Shown: piece after piece, positions 63,446 to 64,000 of the stretch
Layout: each line of letters starts with the position of its first letter
How positions within the stretch are numbered: the first letter of the stretch is position 1
Assembly: GCF_000423325.1 (NCBI RefSeq)
Contig: NZ_KE384007.1
Coordinates: 127,491-191,490 of the forward strand
Length of the DNA stretch: 64,000 nt
Direction of reading: 5' to 3'
DNA from: Lysobacter defluvii IMMIB APB-9 = DSM 18482
Lineage (GTDB): Bacteria; Pseudomonadota; Gammaproteobacteria; Xanthomonadales; Xanthomonadaceae
Program-made: the position numbers and the translations under genes
The notes under the pieces: generated by a model
Databases searched by the model: none
Seen by the model: only the letters and a program-made list of their open reading frames with translations
What the model was told of the DNA's origin: nothing

Positions 63446-63910
63446 TCAGCGCCGGCGCGCGGCCTCGACCTCGGGCTGGCGCCACTGCGCCGCGGCGCGG
63501 TCGAGGACGCCGTTGACGTAGGTGTGGCCGTGCTCGGCGCCGAAGCGCTTGACGCCCTCGATGGCCTCGTTGATGACCACCCGGTACGGGACGTCCAGGC
63601 GGTGGACCAGCTCGTAGGCGGCGATGCGCAGCGCAGCGAGTTCGACCGCGTCCACCTGGGCGATGTCGCGGTCCAGGTACGGCGCCAGACCCGCGTCCAG
63701 CTCGCGGCGGTGCTCGATGACGCCGTTCACCAGGTCCTCGAAGTAGGCCAGGTCGGCGAGCTCGCGGGCCTGCTCGTGGGCGAACTGGGCGATCACCTCG
63801 CGGGCGCTGCCGCCGGACATGCCCCAGGCGTACATGGCCTGCAGCGCGCGCTTGCGGGCCCGCGAGCGGGTCACCGGGTCGATGCCGTCGTTGCGCCTGC
63901 GGTTGTTCAT
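63446..63910 (-). CDS. nusB: Transcription antitermination factor NusB
   Basis: RNA-binding antiterminator that, with NusE/S10, binds boxA in rRNA operons. The 154-residue all-helical product contains SRARKRALQAMYAWGMSG, VELAALRIAAYELVHR and VVINEAIEGVKRFG followed by YVNGVLDRAA, the family signatures. ATG 63910 overlaps the ribH stop by 4 nt. Confidence 0.95.
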   Translation of the reverse strand: MNNRRRNDGIDPVTRSRARKRALQAMYAWGMSGGSAREVIAQFAHEQARELADLAYFEDLVNGVIEHRRELDAGLAPYLDRDIAQVDAVELAALRIAAYELVHRLDVPYRVVINEAIEGVKRFGAEHGHTYVNGVLDRAAAQWRQPEVEAARRR

Positions 63911-64000
63911 GCGTCGCCTCCGCGGAAGGCGTCCTGCGACAGCAGGTGCGCCATCTCGATCGCCGCCAGCGCGGCCTCCTCGCCCTTGTTGCCGTGGTTG
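63907..64000 (-). CDS. ribH: 6,7-dimethyl-8-ribityllumazine synthase, C-terminal end (5' part outside window)
   Basis: Only the last ~30 codons are present. They read NHGNKGEEAALAAIEMAHLL and then a short tail, matching the conserved end (GNKGxEAALAAIEM) of lumazine synthase in riboflavin biosynthesis. The ribH-nusB-thiL order is standard and the stop overlaps nusB (ATGA). Confidence 0.88.
   Translation of the reverse strand, partial: NHGNKGEEAALAAIEMAHLLSQDAFRGGDA

Overview
The window is a piece of a GC-rich gammaproteobacterial chromosome. Gene order and protein sequences point to Xanthomonadaceae, probably the Lysobacter/Luteimonas side rather than Xanthomonas. The evidence is the complete dcw cluster followed by lpxC, dciA, an M23 peptidase and secA; the sucCD-pilS/pilR-pilA-pilBCD-coaE neighbourhood; rsmI-lpoA-yraN; thiL-nusB-ribH; and many short palindromic repeats. 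No tRNA, rRNA, CRISPR array, transposase or integrase gene was found.

Layout. 1-13 kb: end of a TonB-dependent receptor, clpB with a sigma-32-like promoter, the trehalose genes otsB and a GH15 enzyme, a frameshifted DUF559 gene between inverted repeat blocks, nadE, bamD, rluD, pgeF, gloA, and otsA on the other strand. 13-15.4 kb: sucD and sucC. 15.5-33.6 kb: type IV pilus region with pilS, pilR, a minor-pilin operon (pilE, fimT, pilV, pilW and a very large PilX-like protein), pilA, pilB, pilC and pilD, then coaE. Two accessory modules interrupt it: a VgrG/GH19/lipoprotein cassette exactly between pilS and pilR, and a CopG/PIN toxin-antitoxin pair after pilR. 34-39.7 kb: a Nudix-ThiE-like fusion, secA, an M23 peptidase, dciA. 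40-57 kb, all on the minus strand: mraZ, rsmH, ftsL, ftsI, murE, murF, mraY, ftsW, murG, murC, ddlB, ftsQ, ftsA, ftsZ, lpxC, mostly with 4-nt start/stop overlaps. 57.4-64 kb: rnpB RNA, rsmI, lpoA-like gene, yraN, a GlcD-type FAD oxidase, a uracil-DNA-glycosylase-like gene, thiL, nusB and the end of ribH.

How the parts work together. PilS/PilR with sigma-54 should drive pilA, which has a clear -24/-12 element. PilB, PilC and PilD assemble and process the pilins, and the minor-pilin operon should build the tip. No pilY1 lies beside this operon; the last gene instead encodes a 709-residue PilX-like protein with a long repetitive, probably beta-solenoid, C-terminal part. The dcw block makes peptidoglycan precursors and the divisome. 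The vgrG cassette looks like a type VI secretion effector (cell-wall hydrolase) with a possible immunity lipoprotein.

Repeats are the other theme. One family is paired A/B hairpin blocks. A second resembles the neisserial dRS3 consensus (ATTCCC-N8-GGGAAT). A third consists of GGGAACN heptamers. Copies lie not only between genes but in frame inside murG, murF, vgrG and pilX, and at the ends of ftsI, coaE and the Nudix gene.
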